DNA from: Acidobacteriota bacterium
GTDB lineage: Bacteria; Acidobacteriota; Thermoanaerobaculia; Multivoradales; JAGPDF01
Direction: 5' to 3'
Assembly (NCBI GenBank): GCA_014584695.1
Contig: JACTMI010000005.1
Span: 1 to 63,534, forward strand
DNA: 63,534 nt
The translations under genes were made by a program, and so were the position numbers. The first letter of the stretch is position 1, and every line of letters begins with the position of its first letter. Under the pieces are notes generated by a model, which was not told the origin of the DNA, ran no database searches, and worked only from the letters and a program-made list of their open reading frames with translations. This document shows positions 8,422 through 18,535 of the stretch, one piece after another.

Positions 8422-8892
8422 TCAGCGCAGGGCGTCGCTGATCGTGGCCTCGGCGTCCGCCGGGAGCTTGCCCTGGTAGCGGACCTCGCCGTCGCGCAGG
8501 ACGATCAGGCCGGGCAGGGTGGCGATGCCGTAGGCCTTCGAGAACTCGCCGTCCCGGTCGAGGAAGACTTCGACGCGCAGGTTCTTGCCGGCGAGGAAGG
8601 CGTCGACCTCGCGCGGATCCTCCTGAAAGTCGATGGTGACCACCCGCGCGCGGTCGCCGAAGCGGTCGGAGATGGCGTTGGCGCGCTCGGCGATGTCGCG
8701 GCAGCGGGGCGACCAGGAGGCCCAGACGACGAGGACCAGGGCGCCGCGCGACAGGTCGGCGGAGGTCAGCTGGCCGCCTCGCAGCCCGGGCAGCCGCACG
8801 TCCGCCGGCACGCCGGCGGCCGGGCGTGTGGTGAGCAACAGCGCGGGCAGCAGCAACAGCGTCGCGAGACGGCGAAGCGAAGGGGCGGTCAT
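8422..8892 (-). CDS. TlpA-like thioredoxin-fold protein lacking the first active-site Cys
   Basis: 156 residues with a signal peptide (about 1-27). The thioredoxin fold is clear: LVLVVWASWSPRC at 52-64, a typical IDFQEDP strand and the cis-proline loop IATLPGLIV. The usual CxxC is S61-P-R-C64, so it keeps only the second cysteine. It is therefore unlikely to be a simple disulfide reductase; a monothiol, peroxidatic or binding role is possible. It lies 25 bases after the zinc anti-sigma factor on the same strand, so it may be a target of that thiol-stress-type system. Confidence 0.8.
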   Translation of the reverse strand: MTAPSLRRLATLLLLPALLLTTRPAAGVPADVRLPGLRGGQLTSADLSRGALVLVVWASWSPRCRDIAERANAISDRFGDRARVVTIDFQEDPREVDAFLAGKNLRVEVFLDRDGEFSKAYGIATLPGLIVLRDGEVRYQGKLPADAEATISDALR

Positions 8893-8917
8893 GGCGGGCT
8901 CCCGATGCCGGCGCGGC

Positions 8918-9142
8918 TCATTCGCTCTCGATCAGCGACCGGATCCGTTCGCCGAGGCCGTTCGGTGCGCACTGCCGGCGACAGCGGGTGCGAACCAGGA
9001 GGATCATCTGCTCGACGGCCACGGCGCGCTCCCGGCAGTCGGGGCACTCGTCGAGATGGCGGGCGACGGGATCCCGCAGGCGATCCTCACGGTCGCGATC
9101 GACCCACAGGAAGACGAAGCGGCGGACCCGGTTACACGGCAT
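8918..9142 (-). CDS. zinc anti-sigma factor, RsrA-like
   Basis: 74 residues. The ZAS signature is complete: C3, then H29-x3-C33-x2-C36 (HLDECPDC), followed by C54 and C58 in RCRRQC and an RIRSLIE helix. The layout matches RsrA-type redox anti-sigma factors, in which these thiols bind zinc and release the sigma factor on oxidation. It lies 84 bases after the ECF sigma gene, same strand. Function by family and context; redox control is inferred from the Cys pattern. Confidence 0.85.
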   Translation of the reverse strand: MPCNRVRRFVFLWVDRDREDRLRDPVARHLDECPDCRERAVAVEQMILLVRTRCRRQCAPNGLGERIRSLIESE

Positions 9143-9226
9143 GTCGGCTTCGGGCCACGGTCGTCGCCTGCGGCATCGCGGATCCCTTCCCGGTCGTGCA
9201 ACCGGCGAGTCCGCGCCGATATTCCT

Positions 9227-9871
9227 TCACGACGCGCTCTCCGAGCGGCTCTCGGAACGGCCGGGCCGGGTGCGCCGCTTCGCGGGCTCGGCGCCCTCGC
9301 GCAGGTAGCCGTGCTCGCGAGCGTAGCGGAGCATGGTCGCCTCGAGCAGCTTGCGGCCGCGATACAGGCGGCTCATGACGGTGCCGACCGGGATGTCCAG
9401 GATCTCTGCGATCTCCTTGTAGGAGAAACCCTCGATGTCCGCGAGCAGGACGGTCATTCGATAGTCGACCGGCAGCTCCTCGAGGGCGCGCTGGACGTCC
9501 TCGTCGAAGGCGCCGGCGAGCGCCTCCTCCTCGGGGTTGCGCCAGCGCGCCGCGATCTCGGGCGAAATCTGGTCCTCGAAGGCGCCCTCGATCTCGGCGA
9601 AGTCGCTCTCCTGGGGCAGCGCCTGACGACGCCGATACTCGTTGATGAAAGTGTTCTTGAGGATCTTGAACAGCCACGCCTTGAGGTTGGTACCGGGCGT
9701 GAACTGGGCATAGCTGCGGTAGGCCTTGAGGTAGGTCTCCTGGACCAGGTCCTCCGCGTCCTCGGCGTTGCGCGCCATCCGGTAGGCGGTGTTGTAGAGC
9801 GCGTCGAGGTGCGGCATCGCCGCCGCCTCGAACTCTCTGCCTTCGTCGCGCCGCTGCGCCGGTGCGTTCAT
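9227..9871 (-). CDS. ECF sigma factor, SigR/SigH-like
   Basis: About 214 residues from the ATG at 9871; a start at 9895 is also possible. Region 2 reads [19 protein letters not shown] and [21 protein letters not shown]; region 4 reads [40 protein letters not shown] and LYRGRKLL. These are close to the SigR (thiol-stress) branch. Pairing with an RsrA-like protein supports this. A basic tail ([13 protein letters not shown]) follows region 4. It should direct RNA polymerase to redox-stress promoters and possibly its own. Confidence 0.9.
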   Translation of the reverse strand: MNAPAQRRDEGREFEAAAMPHLDALYNTAYRMARNAEDAEDLVQETYLKAYRSYAQFTPGTNLKAWLFKILKNTFINEYRRRQALPQESDFAEIEGAFEDQISPEIAARWRNPEEEALAGAFDEDVQRALEELPVDYRMTVLLADIEGFSYKEIAEILDIPVGTVMSRLYRGRKLLEATMLRYAREHGYLREGAEPAKRRTRPGRSESRSESAS

Positions 9872-9965
9872 CGGTGTTCCGCCCTGTCGTGCCACGATAC
9901 CTCGATCCGATTGCTACGCACGAACGATGCCAGGACTCGTGGGTTCGTCGTACGCTTGCGCCGCC

Positions 9966-11465
9966 GTGACCCGCCCCGCCCGCCTCGTCGCCGCCGTTCT
10001 CGCGCTCGCCGCCGCGACAATGGCGAGCGGCTTCTGGGGTGTCACCTACGACGACGGCTACATCACCTATCGCTACGCCGATCGCCTGGCCGCCGGACGG
10101 GGTCTGACCTTCGACGATCATGCGCGCGTTCTGGGCACCTCGGCGCCCGGCTACGCGGTGCTGCTGGCGGCGCTCGCGCGGGCGGGCGCGCCGCTCGGTC
10201 TCGACGTGACCGACGCCGGATCGCTGCTCTTCTTCGCCGGAGTCGTGGCGCTCGCGGCGCTGGCGGCCGGAACGGGAGCGGGTGGCGTGGCGATCCCGCT
10301 GCTGTTCGGCTCGCTGGCCCTGGTCTCCCGGTTCCTGCTCGAGCTCTCGGGTTGCGAGACGCTGCTGGCGACGCTCGGCGCGTTGCTCGCCGTCCGTCTC
10401 GGCGCGCTCGATGGCCGTCCGATCGCGGCCGGCCTGGCGGGCGCCGCGGCGGTGTCGATGCGCGCCGATGCCGGGCTCGTCCTGGTCGCGGTCGCGATCG
10501 TGATGTGGCGCCAGAGCGGCGCTTGGCTCGGCCGCGCTCCAGGGGCGGGCGTGCTGCCGCGCCGATTTCTCGCCGCCGCCGCGCTGCCCATCGGCGCCGG
10601 GCTCGCGCTGCTCGCCGCCTACTATGGCGAGATCGTGCCGAACACCCTGGCCGGCAAGCGCTCCGAGCTGGCCCTCGCCACGCTGCCCTACGGCCGAGCC
10701 CAGTGGGAGTGGCTCGAGCGGGCTTACGGCGCCCGCGGGGCGGTCTGGCTCCTGGTGCTCGCCCTGGTCGGCCTCGGACTGGGCCGGCGCCGCCTCGCCC
10801 GAATCGCGCCGGCGGTGGCGGCGGTCGCCCTCTGGCTGGCGTTGCACGAGCTGTTCTACCGCGCGGTCGGGGTCCCCTTTTCCCCCTGGTACCACGTCGG
10901 CACCTTTCTCGCCCTGCTCGCGGCGGCGGCGATCGGCTGCTGGGAGTTGGGGGACCGGCTGCTCGGCCGTCTGCTGCCCGGTGCGGCACCGGCGCCGCGG
11001 GCCGCGGCCGCCGCGCTGCTGGCGCTGCCGTTGGCGCTGCCGTCGATGACCTTCGCGGCGGCGAGCTGGGGCGAGCCGCCGGATCCGAGGGTGCGCATCT
11101 ACCGCGACGTGGCGGTGGCGGCGGATGCGTGCGCGGGCGACGGCGCGATCGTCGCGGTCGAGATCGGCGCGCTCGGCTACCACACGCGGCGCGCGGTGAT
11201 CGACCTAGTCGGTCTGGTCGATCGCGAGCTGCTCGAGGCCAAGGCGCGCGGCGGGCTCGCCGAGGCGGCACTCGCCAGGAGACCGGCTTTCGTGGTCGAC
11301 CATCCGGTCTTCCGCGCGCCCTATCTCGACCCGCTGTTCGAGCACCAGGAGATGCGCCGCGAATTCCGGCTGCTCGGCGTGTTCCATCGCCCGGAGTACC
11401 CGACCGCCGTCCGCCTGTGGGCTCGCGCCGGGGTCTGCGAGACCGCGCCGCCGCTCCCGCCGTGA
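9966..11465 (+). CDS. multi-pass membrane glycosyltransferase (GT-C, AftB-like)
   Basis: 499 residues from the GTG at 9966; an ATG at 9927 is in frame but precedes the likely -10 (TACGCT, 9951-9956). An N-terminal membrane helix is followed by the catalytic Asp pair in TYDDGYITYRYADRLAAGRG, typical of GT-C enzymes related to arabinofuranosyltransferases. About nine more membrane helices follow, then a C-terminal extracytoplasmic domain (IVAVEIGALGYHTRRAVIDL, GLVDREL). It probably transfers a lipid-linked sugar outside the inner membrane. First gene of a plus-strand run with heptose and pilus genes. Confidence 0.8.
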   Translation: MTRPARLVAAVLALAAATMASGFWGVTYDDGYITYRYADRLAAGRGLTFDDHARVLGTSAPGYAVLLAALARAGAPLGLDVTDAGSLLFFAGVVALAALAAGTGAGGVAIPLLFGSLALVSRFLLELSGCETLLATLGALLAVRLGALDGRPIAAGLAGAAAVSMRADAGLVLVAVAIVMWRQSGAWLGRAPGAGVLPRRFLAAAALPIGAGLALLAAYYGEIVPNTLAGKRSELALATLPYGRAQWEWLERAYGARGAVWLLVLALVGLGLGRRRLARIAPAVAAVALWLALHELFYRAVGVPFSPWYHVGTFLALLAAAAIGCWELGDRLLGRLLPGAAPAPRAAAAALLALPLALPSMTFAAASWGEPPDPRVRIYRDVAVAADACAGDGAIVAVEIGALGYHTRRAVIDLVGLVDRELLEAKARGGLAEAALARRPAFVVDHPVFRAPYLDPLFEHQEMRREFRLLGVFHRPEYPTAVRLWARAGVCETAPPLPP

Positions 11466-11490
11466 GACAATCCGGCGCGGCGAGACGACC

Positions 11491-12540
11491 GTGACCGACG
11501 CCCCGACTCCGCCCACCGCCGAGCGCCTGATCGAGCTGGTCCACGCATTCGCGGGCCGGCCGGTGCTGATGCTGGCCGACCTCGTCGCCGACCGGTTCCT
11601 GACCGGCCACCCGAAGCGGATCAGCCGCGAAGCACCGGTGCTGATCCTGCGCCTGGCGGGCGAATCGCTGGCTCCGGGCGGCGGCGCCAACGCCGCCGCC
11701 AATGTCCGCGCCCTGGGCGGCCGGCCCCTGGTGGTCGGCTGCGTCGGCGACGACGCGGAAGGCCGGGCCTTGCGGGCGGAGCTCGAACGGCAAGGCGTGG
11801 AGGGTGACGGCATCGTCACCCTGCCGGGGGGCACGACCCCCACCAAGACGCGGGTCCTCGCCGGCTTCCCGAGCGGCATCAAGCAGCAGGTGGTCCGCTT
11901 CGACCGGGAGCCGGAGGCGACCCTGGACGACGCGACCCGGCGGCGCCTGGCCGAGCGGCTCGCCGGCTACGCCGGGCGGGCCGCGGTGGCGGTGCTCTCC
12001 GACTACGGCTACGGTGCGGTGGTTCCGGAGCTGGTGCCGGCGGTTCGCGCCGCGGTCGGCAGCGACGGCTACGTGCTCGCTGACAGCCGCTTCCGGCTGG
12101 CCGAGTTCCGCGGCTTGGACGGCGCGACGCCGAATCAGGAGGAGGCCGAGGCGCTGGCGGGCGAGTCCTTGGACGAGAGCACCGGCGGGCTGGGCCGCGG
12201 CGGCCGCGCGCTGCGGACGCGGCTGGGCAGCCGCTTCGTGCTGGTGACGCGCGGCAGCCGCGGCATGTCGCTGTTCGAGCACGAGGGGGCCGCGCACGTG
12301 CCGGTCCACGGCACCGACCAGGTCGCCGACGTGACCGGCGCCGGAGACACGGTGATCGGCGCCTTCGCGCTCGGCCTGGCCGCCGGGGCGACGCCGCTCG
12401 AGGCGACGCTGCTCGCCAACTACGCGGGCGGCGTCGTGGTGATGAAGATGGGAACCGCGACGCTGGCGCCCGACGAGCTGATCCAGGCGATCCGGTCCGA
12501 CCCGCGGCCGCTCGAGGAGGTGAGATGGGCGAGGTCGTGA
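11491..12540 (+). CDS. hldA: PfkB-family D-glycero-beta-D-manno-heptose-7-phosphate kinase
   Basis: 349 residues, GTG start. The ribokinase fold has the substrate-side glycines (APGGGANAAANVRALGG, near 57-73) and the PfkB signature with catalytic Asp (DVTGAGDTVIGAFAL, near 279-293). It corresponds to the N-terminal kinase half of bifunctional HldE (RfaE). The next gene encodes the other half and overlaps it by 16 bases, so the pair makes ADP-heptose precursor for LPS core. Residues such as GKDVL of other PfkB kinases differ, but context makes the heptose role likely. Confidence 0.85.
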   Translation: MTDAPTPPTAERLIELVHAFAGRPVLMLADLVADRFLTGHPKRISREAPVLILRLAGESLAPGGGANAAANVRALGGRPLVVGCVGDDAEGRALRAELERQGVEGDGIVTLPGGTTPTKTRVLAGFPSGIKQQVVRFDREPEATLDDATRRRLAERLAGYAGRAAVAVLSDYGYGAVVPELVPAVRAAVGSDGYVLADSRFRLAEFRGLDGATPNQEEAEALAGESLDESTGGLGRGGRALRTRLGSRFVLVTRGSRGMSLFEHEGAAHVPVHGTDQVADVTGAGDTVIGAFALGLAAGATPLEATLLANYAGGVVVMKMGTATLAPDELIQAIRSDPRPLEEVRWARS

Positions 12541-13007
12541 GCGTCGAGGAGCTGCTCGAACGCGCCGGAGCCGCCCGCCGGGCGGGGTTGCGGATCGCCC
12601 TCGCCAACGGCCATTTCGACCTGCTGCACGTCGGCCACCTGCGCTACCTGCGGGCGGCACGGGCCGAAGGCGACTTTCTGGTGGTGGCGATCAACGACGA
12701 CGCCTCGGTCGAGAGCTTGAAGGGCGCCGGCCGGCCCGTGGTGCCGGCCGCCGAGCGCGCCGAGCTCGTCGCGGCGCTCGAGCCGGTGGATCTGGTGACG
12801 ATCTTCCCCGGCGACTCGCCCGCCCCGCTCCTGGCGCGGCTGCGCCCCGACGTGCACTGCAAGGGTCCCGACTACGGCGCGCCCGAGCGCGTGCCGGAAT
12901 ACGAAGTGGTCCGACGATACGGCGGCCGCACGGCGCTGGTCGGCGATCCCAAGGACCACGCCACCAGCGACATCATCGCGCGCGTGCGGGCGCTGCCCGA
13001 ACACTAG
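12525..13007 (+). CDS. hldC: heptose 1-phosphate adenylyltransferase
   Basis: 160 residues. The cytidylyltransferase-like motif NGHFDLLHVGHLRYLRAA (HxGH: HVGH) and the later ATSDIIARVR match the C-terminal half of HldE (RfaE domain II). The usual NGCFD reads NGHFD here. It transfers AMP from ATP to heptose 1-phosphate to give ADP-heptose in the cytoplasm. Its start lies inside hldA and its stop shares one base with the heptosyltransferase start, so expression is coupled. Confidence 0.9.
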   Translation: MGEVVSVEELLERAGAARRAGLRIALANGHFDLLHVGHLRYLRAARAEGDFLVVAINDDASVESLKGAGRPVVPAAERAELVAALEPVDLVTIFPGDSPAPLLARLRPDVHCKGPDYGAPERVPEYEVVRRYGGRTALVGDPKDHATSDIIARVRALPEH

Positions 13008-14002
13008 TGCGCGTCCTGCTCGTCCGCACCAGCGCGCTCGGCGACGTGGTGCACGCGCTGCCGGTGGCCTCGGCTCTGGCCCGCCATCGCCCCGAGCTCC
13101 GCCTCGGCTGGGTCGTCGACGAGGCCTTCGCGCCGCTGCTCGCCGGCCACGGCCTGGTGAGCGAGCTCCTGGTGGCGCCGCTGCGGCGGGCGCGCCGGCG
13201 CGGCGAGCGCGTCGCCGGTCTGCGCGACCTGTTTCGATTCCTCGCGCGCCTGCGGGCCTTTCGGGCCGACGTGGCGCTCGATCTCATGGGCAACCACAAG
13301 GGGGCCCTCTTGGCCCGCCTCTCCGGCGCGCGGCGGCGTCTCGGGTGGGCGCGCGTGGATCGCCGTGAGCGCTCGAGCGCGCTCTGGATCAACGAGCCGG
13401 TGAGCGGACCCGCCGGACACGCGGTCGACCGCGGCCTGGCGCTCGTGCGCGCGCTCGGCCTGCCCGACGAGCCCGCCGACTTCGCGCCCGAGCGACTGGC
13501 ATGTGGCCGCGACCGCGTGCCGCGCGGCGACTACGTCTTCGTCCATCCCGGTGCCGCCTGGGGCAACAAGCGCTACCCACCGGAAGCCTGGGGCCGCGCG
13601 GTGGCCGGCATCGCGGCGCGAACCACGATCGCCGTGCGGATCGGCGCCGCGCCCGGGGAGGAAGCCCTCGCCGACGCCGTGGTCGCGGCGGCCGGCGGCG
13701 CGGCGCAACGGCTCGAGGCGCCGACCCTCGACGATCTCGCCGGCGCCCTGCGCGGGGCGCGCCTCGTGCTGGCGGGCGACACCGGCGCCGCGCATCTGGC
13801 GAGGGCGCTCGGCCGTCCGGTCCTGGCGCTCCACGGCCCGACCGACCCCGGTCTCCACGGTCCCTACGGCGCGCCCACGGCGGCCCTCTGCGTGCGGCTG
13901 CCCTGCAGCTTCTGTCACCGGCGCATGGACGGCGCCAAGCCGTGCCTGCTCGCGATCTCGCCGGAGGCGGTCGCGGCGCGCGCGCTCGAGCTGCTCGGCT
14001 GA
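13007..14002 (+). CDS. ADP-heptose:LPS heptosyltransferase (GT9)
   Basis: 331 residues, GTG start overlapping the hldC stop by one base. The GT9 opening VLLVRTSALGDVVHALPVA and the C-terminal ADP-heptose site (LVLAGDTGAAHLARALGRPV, LHGPTDPGLHGPYG) are clear. It resembles WaaC/RfaC more than WaaF because of the GDVVHALP start. It adds heptose to the lipid A-Kdo acceptor at the inner membrane's cytoplasmic face. It completes an ADP-heptose synthesis and transfer unit with the two genes before it. Confidence 0.87.
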   Translation: MRVLLVRTSALGDVVHALPVASALARHRPELRLGWVVDEAFAPLLAGHGLVSELLVAPLRRARRRGERVAGLRDLFRFLARLRAFRADVALDLMGNHKGALLARLSGARRRLGWARVDRRERSSALWINEPVSGPAGHAVDRGLALVRALGLPDEPADFAPERLACGRDRVPRGDYVFVHPGAAWGNKRYPPEAWGRAVAGIAARTTIAVRIGAAPGEEALADAVVAAAGGAAQRLEAPTLDDLAGALRGARLVLAGDTGAAHLARALGRPVLALHGPTDPGLHGPYGAPTAALCVRLPCSFCHRRMDGAKPCLLAISPEAVAARALELLG

Positions 14003-14013
14003 CCAGCATCCGA

Positions 14014-14043
14014 TTGACCCTGTTTCGAAGCCGCTGCTACACT
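14014..14043 (+). promoter_or_regulatory. sigma-70-type promoter of pilB
   Basis: TTGACC (14014-14019), 18-base spacer, TACACT (14038-14043). It starts 12 bases after the heptosyltransferase stop and predicts an 80-base leader ahead of the pilB ATG. Confidence 0.55.
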
Positions 14044-14129
14044 GGCAGGCGCTTCCTGCGCCCATCCGGAGCTTCGGCGGCCGCGTTCGAGCGGCACCGG
14101 GCCGGTTTCCCGCAGCGAGCCATGCGACC

Positions 14130-15848
<1,719 letters not shown>

Positions 15849-15895
15849 GCGCGCCGCCGCCCCGCTTCCGGCCCGGCACCACCAGCCCTCCAGCC

Positions 15896-16630
15896 GTGCG
15901 TTCTCTCGTCGTCTTCTTGTTTCTCAGCGCGCTGCGGCTGATCGCGAAGCTGTTGTGGCGGCTCGAGCGGACGTGGGTGGGCGGCCAGCCGCCCCCAGGC
16001 GACCCGTTCGGAGGCCTCCGGATCGTCGCGCTGCTCAACCACACCAGTCTCTTCGAGTGGCTGTTCATCGCCGCGGTGCCGCACCGCTTCCTGTGGCGCG
16101 TGGCGATCCACGGCGTGATTCCGGCCGCCGAGAAGACGCTGCGCCGGCCGGTCGCCGGCTGGTTCTTCCGCATGCTGGGCAAGCACGTGGTGTCGATCAC
16201 GCGCGAGCGCGACCACACCTGGCGCGAGGTGCTGACCCGGATCGATCCGGACTCGATGGTGATCATCCTGCCGGAGGGCAGGATGAAGCGCGCCAACGGT
16301 CTCGACGCGGCCGGTCAGCCGATGACGGTCCGCGGCGGCATCGCGGACATCCTGGAGGTCGTTCCCGAGGGCCCGATGCTGATCGCGTACTCCGGCGGCC
16401 TGCACCACGTGCAGGCCCCCGGCGAGCGCCTGCCGCGCCCCTTCCGGCGCATCCGGCTGGCGCTCGAGGTGGTCGACGTCGGCGAGTACCGCCTGGCGCG
16501 CCGGGCCGAGAATGGCGGTTCGGACGCCGGCTTCAAGCGCGCCGTGGTGCGGGATCTGGAACGGCGGCGCGACGCGCACTGCCCGGCCTCGGAGCCGCCG
16601 CGCGCGCGCCGCCGTCGAGCGGTCACTTGA
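15896..16630 (+). CDS. 1-acylglycerol-phosphate acyltransferase family protein (PlsC-like)
   Basis: 244 residues, GTG start. An N-terminal membrane helix precedes the acyltransferase block I, NHTSLFEW, in which the usual Asp is Glu (HX4E); block III appears as ILPEGRMKR. It probably acylates lysophosphatidic acid or a related lipid at the membrane. The Arg-rich C-terminus and unusual blocks make the exact acceptor uncertain. It ends head-to-head with the cupredoxin gene, overlapping it by eight bases. Confidence 0.75.
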   Translation: MRSLVVFLFLSALRLIAKLLWRLERTWVGGQPPPGDPFGGLRIVALLNHTSLFEWLFIAAVPHRFLWRVAIHGVIPAAEKTLRRPVAGWFFRMLGKHVVSITRERDHTWREVLTRIDPDSMVIILPEGRMKRANGLDAAGQPMTVRGGIADILEVVPEGPMLIAYSGGLHHVQAPGERLPRPFRRIRLALEVVDVGEYRLARRAENGGSDAGFKRAVVRDLERRRDAHCPASEPPRARRRRAVT

Positions 16631-17096
16631 CGACCAGCGTCCCCTTCATGCCCGCCATGTAGTGCCCCGGGAAGGTGCACACGTAGAGGTACTCACCGGG
16701 CTCCTTGGGCGCTTCGAAAACGACCTCGACCGTCTCGCCGCCGCCGGCCATGCCGGTCATCGCCAGGATCGACTTCTTGCCCGAGTCCGGGATGTAGCCC
16801 TTGTCGCGGGCCATCGCGGCCTCCATGATGAACATGTCGACGTTGGCGCCCTTGGCGAGCAGGACGAAGTTGTGCGCCATCTGATCCTTGGGCATCGAGC
16901 TGACCGTGGTGAGCACCACCTTGAGCTTCTCGCCCGGCTTGGCGTTGATGGTCTTGATGTCGTACTGCATCGCGTCGGTACCCTTGAGCTTGACCACTCT
17001 CGGGGCGGCGTCGGCGGCGGGCAGCGTGGAGGCCCCGAATAGCGCGAGCAGCGCGGCGGCGGCGAGGGGGAGGCGGAGGCGGAGCTTCTGGATCAT
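16623..17096 (-). CDS. auracyanin/azurin-like blue copper protein
   Basis: 157 residues; ATG preceded by GAGGAGAA. Signal peptide about 1-28. The type 1 copper ligands are visible: H75 in AHNFVLL, C140 and H145 in CTFPGHYMAGM, and M150. Spacing C-x4-H as in azurin with Met at H+5 is the auracyanin arrangement. The internal helix-like insert AMARDKGYIPDS also fits azurins. It is likely a periplasmic electron carrier. It lies directly downstream of the NirK-like gene, so it is a candidate electron donor for it. Confidence 0.88.
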   Translation of the reverse strand: MIQKLRLRLPLAAAALLALFGASTLPAADAAPRVVKLKGTDAMQYDIKTINAKPGEKLKVVLTTVSSMPKDQMAHNFVLLAKGANVDMFIMEAAMARDKGYIPDSGKKSILAMTGMAGGGETVEVVFEAPKEPGEYLYVCTFPGHYMAGMKGTLVVK

Positions 17097-17251
17097 CGGA
17101 CGTTCTCCTCGTGGCAAAGCGATGAAATCGGTCGGGTCGGTGCGGCGATCGCGCAAAACTAGCGCGCGAGGTGCCCGGGCGCCCCACTCCGCGGGGCGGG
17201 GCCGCGGCCGCCGGTCGAGTCTATGCCCTGCGGCGGCGGCGCGGGGCGGTG

Positions 17252-18457
17252 TCAATGCCCCATGGCTCCGGGCGGGCCGACCGGCCTCCCCGCCCGCAGC
17301 CTGCCGACGGCCCCCTTCTGGGCGTCGGCGAACTCGTGGTCGACGATCACGTAGTCGCCCTCCTCGGGCACCACGAACTCGACAACGGCGCCGTTCGAGG
17401 CGCCGAGCAGGACGGTCTGCATGCCGCGCCAGTCGTTGGCCGGATTGCCCTCGTAGTAGACGCGGTCGAACACCGCGCCGACGACGTGGAAGCTCGACGT
17501 GTCGCTCGGCCCGACGTTGTGGACGTAGAGGCGGACGCGCTCGCCCGGCCGGGCGAGGAGCGGGGTGTCGATCAGCGACCGCTGGTGGCCGTTGAAGACC
17601 ACGAACAGCGGCAGCTTCTTCTGCGCGCCCTCGAAATCCAGCGTGTAGAGCACGGGTCCGGAGACCTCGGTGAACTCCGTCTGGTCGCCCTCGTGCGTGG
17701 GCACCTCGGCCTCGCGCAGGTAGAGCTCCGACTGGACGATCACGTACTCGCGATCCACAGCGGCGTCGGTCGGATAGCCGTCGCGCGGCGAGACCACGAC
17801 GACTCCGTACTGCCCCATCGCCAGGTGCTGGAGAATCGGCGGTGTGCCGCAGTGGTAGAGGAAGACGCCGGGGTAGTTGGCCATCCACTCGAAGCGGATC
17901 GACTCGCCGGGCTCGATGCCGCGCCATTTGTCGCTCGCCGCCACCGTGCCGGCGTGGAAGTCCATGGAGTGGCGGGTGGGCGCCGCGTTGGGGCGCGCCT
18001 TCTGGGGATCGAGCGCCGCCAGGCGTGAAATGTAGGGGGAGGCGCCACGCTCGGGCGCCGTGACCTCGACCACTTCGGCGGAGCGGTTCTTCATCGTGAA
18101 GATCACCTTGTCGCCCTCGCGGACGTGGAGCACCGGGCCCGGAACGCTGCCGCCGAAGGTCCAGGCGCGGAAGCGGATCTCGGGCGCGACTTCGATCTCG
18201 CGGGCGACGATGTCGATGCGCACCTCGTGAGTGCGGTTGCCCGGGGCGAGCGGGGCGAGCTCGGGCGCGAGCGTCAGCGTGTCGCCGACCGCCGGCGGAC
18301 CGGTGTACGCCTCGGTGAAGACCTCGGCGGTGGGCATGCCGTAGACGCGGCCGTCGATCTCGAAACGCAAGGGCTCGATCGTCTCCTGAGCGCCAGCGAG
18401 ATGGGCGACGGTGAAGAGCAAGACGGCGCAGCTCAGGGCGCGTCGGTTGGGAGTCAT
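17252..18457 (-). CDS. nirK: NirK-like two-domain multicopper oxidase (nitrite reductase family)
   Basis: 401 residues; ATG five bases after GGAGG. Signal peptide about 1-23. Domain 1 carries H163-S-M-D166-F-H168, matching the type 1 His, catalytic Asp and type 2 His of copper nitrite reductases, then Y-H202-C203 and H211. Domain 2 gives the last type 2 ligand as H324 in SSFHVVGAVFD. At the axial type 1 position (H211 plus five) the residue is Gln216 instead of Met; a Met sits at 214. Role: probably nitrite to NO in the periplasm. Upstream lies an FNR-type box; downstream, the cupredoxin. Confidence 0.8.
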   Translation of the reverse strand: MTPNRRALSCAVLLFTVAHLAGAQETIEPLRFEIDGRVYGMPTAEVFTEAYTGPPAVGDTLTLAPELAPLAPGNRTHEVRIDIVAREIEVAPEIRFRAWTFGGSVPGPVLHVREGDKVIFTMKNRSAEVVEVTAPERGASPYISRLAALDPQKARPNAAPTRHSMDFHAGTVAASDKWRGIEPGESIRFEWMANYPGVFLYHCGTPPILQHLAMGQYGVVVVSPRDGYPTDAAVDREYVIVQSELYLREAEVPTHEGDQTEFTEVSGPVLYTLDFEGAQKKLPLFVVFNGHQRSLIDTPLLARPGERVRLYVHNVGPSDTSSFHVVGAVFDRVYYEGNPANDWRGMQTVLLGASNGAVVEFVVPEEGDYVIVDHEFADAQKGAVGRLRAGRPVGPPGAMGH

Positions 18458-18507
18458 CGGAACCTCCGGAGCCGCGGGCGTGGCGTCAGGGCCAGCCGGC
18501 GTCGAAG

Positions 18508-18513
18508 AGATTA
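18508..18513 (-). promoter_or_regulatory. candidate -10 box of the nirK promoter
   Basis: TAATCT on the minus strand, about 50 bases before the nirK ATG. No good -35 is present at the usual distance, which fits an activator-dependent promoter using the palindrome at 18536-18555. Confidence 0.45.
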
Positions 18514-18535
18514 GAGCAAGCGCCGACGCCTCCCG

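Noticed and set aside
9132-11183. Minus-strand frame of 683 residues opposite the glycosyltransferase
   Set aside because: Opposes a clear membrane protein gene, is low-complexity Arg/Gln-rich, and runs into the sigma/anti-sigma genes out of frame.
14043-14059. Possible sigma-54 site (TGGCAGG...CCTGC) before pilB
   Set aside because: The GG and GC pairs are two bases too far apart for a -24/-12 promoter; the sigma-70 form at 14014-14043 fits better.
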